A DNA stretch of 10,095 bases, from assembly GCA_003024175.1 (NCBI GenBank), contig MDYQ01000438.1:1-10095 (forward strand), written 5' to 3'. Shown here one piece after another: positions 8,980 to 10,095 of the stretch (the stretch's first letter is position 1; every line of letters starts with the position of its first letter). The position numbers were made by a program, and so were the translations under genes. The notes below the pieces were generated by a model. It was not told the origin of the DNA. It saw nothing but the letters and a program-made list of their open reading frames with translations, and did no database searches. The DNA comes from Planoprotostelium fungivorum (taxonomy: Eukaryota; Evosea; Variosea; Cavosteliida; Cavosteliaceae).

Positions 8980-10095
8980 ATGAGGGCATCCGCTTTCACC
9001 CTCCTTCTCTTCTTGTGTTCTATCGTTGGGGCGGAAGTATTCATCAATGCCACAATCGATCAACGCATCAATGTTTTGGGCAGAACATACACCGAGGGGG
9101 GAAAGATCAAGTTCGACTTCACAGGTATACAGGTGATCATTTCTATCCAAACTTTTTCTCCCTGACGGAACATGAACAGATCCGTCTTAACGTATCGAAC
9201 ACCGATTTTGTCGATGTGTCTCTCACATCCCAATCCGGTTTCACTTATGTCATCGACGGTGTGGTCAAGGGTCAATTCTTCCTGAATGCAAATGGAAGAA
9301 CCAGGGTAGGATATCGACAGACATTCATTTCGATCTCACCTCTTGAAGGTAGCCAGTGGGTTGTCTGATGGATCGCACATTATCATCCTCCACAAACGCA
9401 ACGAGCCTTGGGGACCGGTCCGTCACACCTTAATCATAGATTCTGATTCACCAACAGATCTCCACCTTCTCCGGCGTTTACGTTTCGAACAGTGCTGTCC
9501 TCTCAGCATACGCATCCCAATCTCGAAGATTGGAATGGTTGGGTGCCTCCATGATGTGTGGATATGGCATCAATGGACCCAGCATCTGTGGAGCGAATGC
9601 ACCAAACAACACGGCAGAGGATTCATACAAGAATTACGGATCCATCATCTCCCGCCGATACGGTGTAGACAGCCACTGGGAGTGTCTCTCTGGTCACGGT
9701 GACAAGTCGAATCACATGATCACGGTGATGGCTCATGCAACTCAGGTCTGGTGAATGGTAGCGGCTCCAACTTGCCCGTGTATTTCAACCAATCGGCCGC
9801 TGGATCCCCAAGACAGTGGAATTCATCGAGTTGGATTCCACAGGGTGTCGTCTTGAACATTGGAACGAACGACAACAACTACGGTGTGCGTGATGACATC
9901 AGTTGCAACATCGACGCATCATTCGATCATTCCATCATCATCATCTGACTCTTTTTCAGGTGACTAAGGCTGCATTCAAAGATGGATATATTAAATTCAT
10001 GAACTTCCTCTCAACGGTCTACGGTCCAAACGTAAGAACCATCATCATCCCATCATCTCACCAGGAGACAGGTCCACATCTTCAACACTTGTGGT
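8980..10095 (+). CDS. Secreted CE2-type SGNH esterase, 5' part (cut by window end)
   Basis: Exons 8980-9132, 9180-9305, 9349-9417, 9458-9698, 9746-9885, 9960-10031 and 10072-10095 (continuing) give 275 residues. Residues 1-18 are a signal peptide. Residues about 19-115 match the N-terminal jelly-roll of carbohydrate esterase family 2, ending in the typical GLSDGSH...LHKRNEP. The SGNH hydrolase domain follows, with block I LEWLGASMMCGYG (nucleophile S147), block II LSGHG, and block III NIGTND (N238, D239), then VHIFNTCG at the window end. The block V Asp/His pair lies beyond. CE2 enzymes remove acetyl groups from polysaccharides, so a role in digesting plant, fungal or bacterial glycans is likely. 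Several N-glycosylation sequons (NAT, NVS, NNT, NGS, NQS, NSS) fit secretion. The Asp of the usual GDS is Ala here. The donor at 9418 is GTCCGT, unlike the other introns. Confidence 0.9.

Noticed and set aside
8799-9150. Minus-strand open frames overlapping the start of the esterase gene
   Set aside because: They lie opposite a well-supported signal peptide and CE2 domain and show no family features.

Overview
The window is nuclear DNA of an intron-dense unicellular eukaryote. Reading frames run 40-400 nt and break at GT...AG junctions. About 35 introns can be placed, mostly 38-60 nt long. Their donors are nearly all GTR, and many have a CTRAY-like branch point about 10-15 nt before the AG. 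The genetic code is standard (TAA, TAG and TGA all behave as stops). The mix of a very large coiled-coil protein, a secreted acid-sphingomyelinase-type phosphodiesterase and a secreted CE2-type SGNH esterase suits a free-living phagotrophic protist. An amoebozoan is my best guess, by inference only. No rRNA, tRNA, CRISPR array or transposon was seen.

Layout. (1) 1 to about 3627, plus strand: the 3' part of a gene for a huge, almost wholly coiled-coil protein (15 exons, at least about 947 residues in the window). Its last exon appears to change frame near a G run. (2) 3628-4156: AT-richer spacer without a supported gene. (3) 4157-6111, plus strand: a complete 8-exon gene for a 490-residue protein I do not recognise. 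It has a beta-rich N-terminal region, a central coiled coil, a low-complexity linker and a compact C-terminal region. (4) 6221-7867, plus strand: a complete 10-exon gene for a 410-residue secreted metallophosphoesterase of the acid-sphingomyelinase/endopolyphosphatase superfamily, followed by overlapping AATAAA signals. (5) About 8186-8760, minus strand: a weakly supported small gene whose best evidence is a 42-nt intron with excellent splice signals. (6) 8980-10095, plus strand: the 5' part of a secreted CE2-type SGNH hydrolase, cut by the window end.

How the genes relate. Genes are packed tightly (109 bp between the second and third coding regions), but this is not an operon and no shared pathway is evident. 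The two secreted hydrolases could both act in the phagosome or outside the cell (inference). All exon models come from reading frame, splice phase and family motifs. Every complete or internal model closes in phase (1473 nt and 1233 nt for the two complete genes; 825 nt for the partial esterase).
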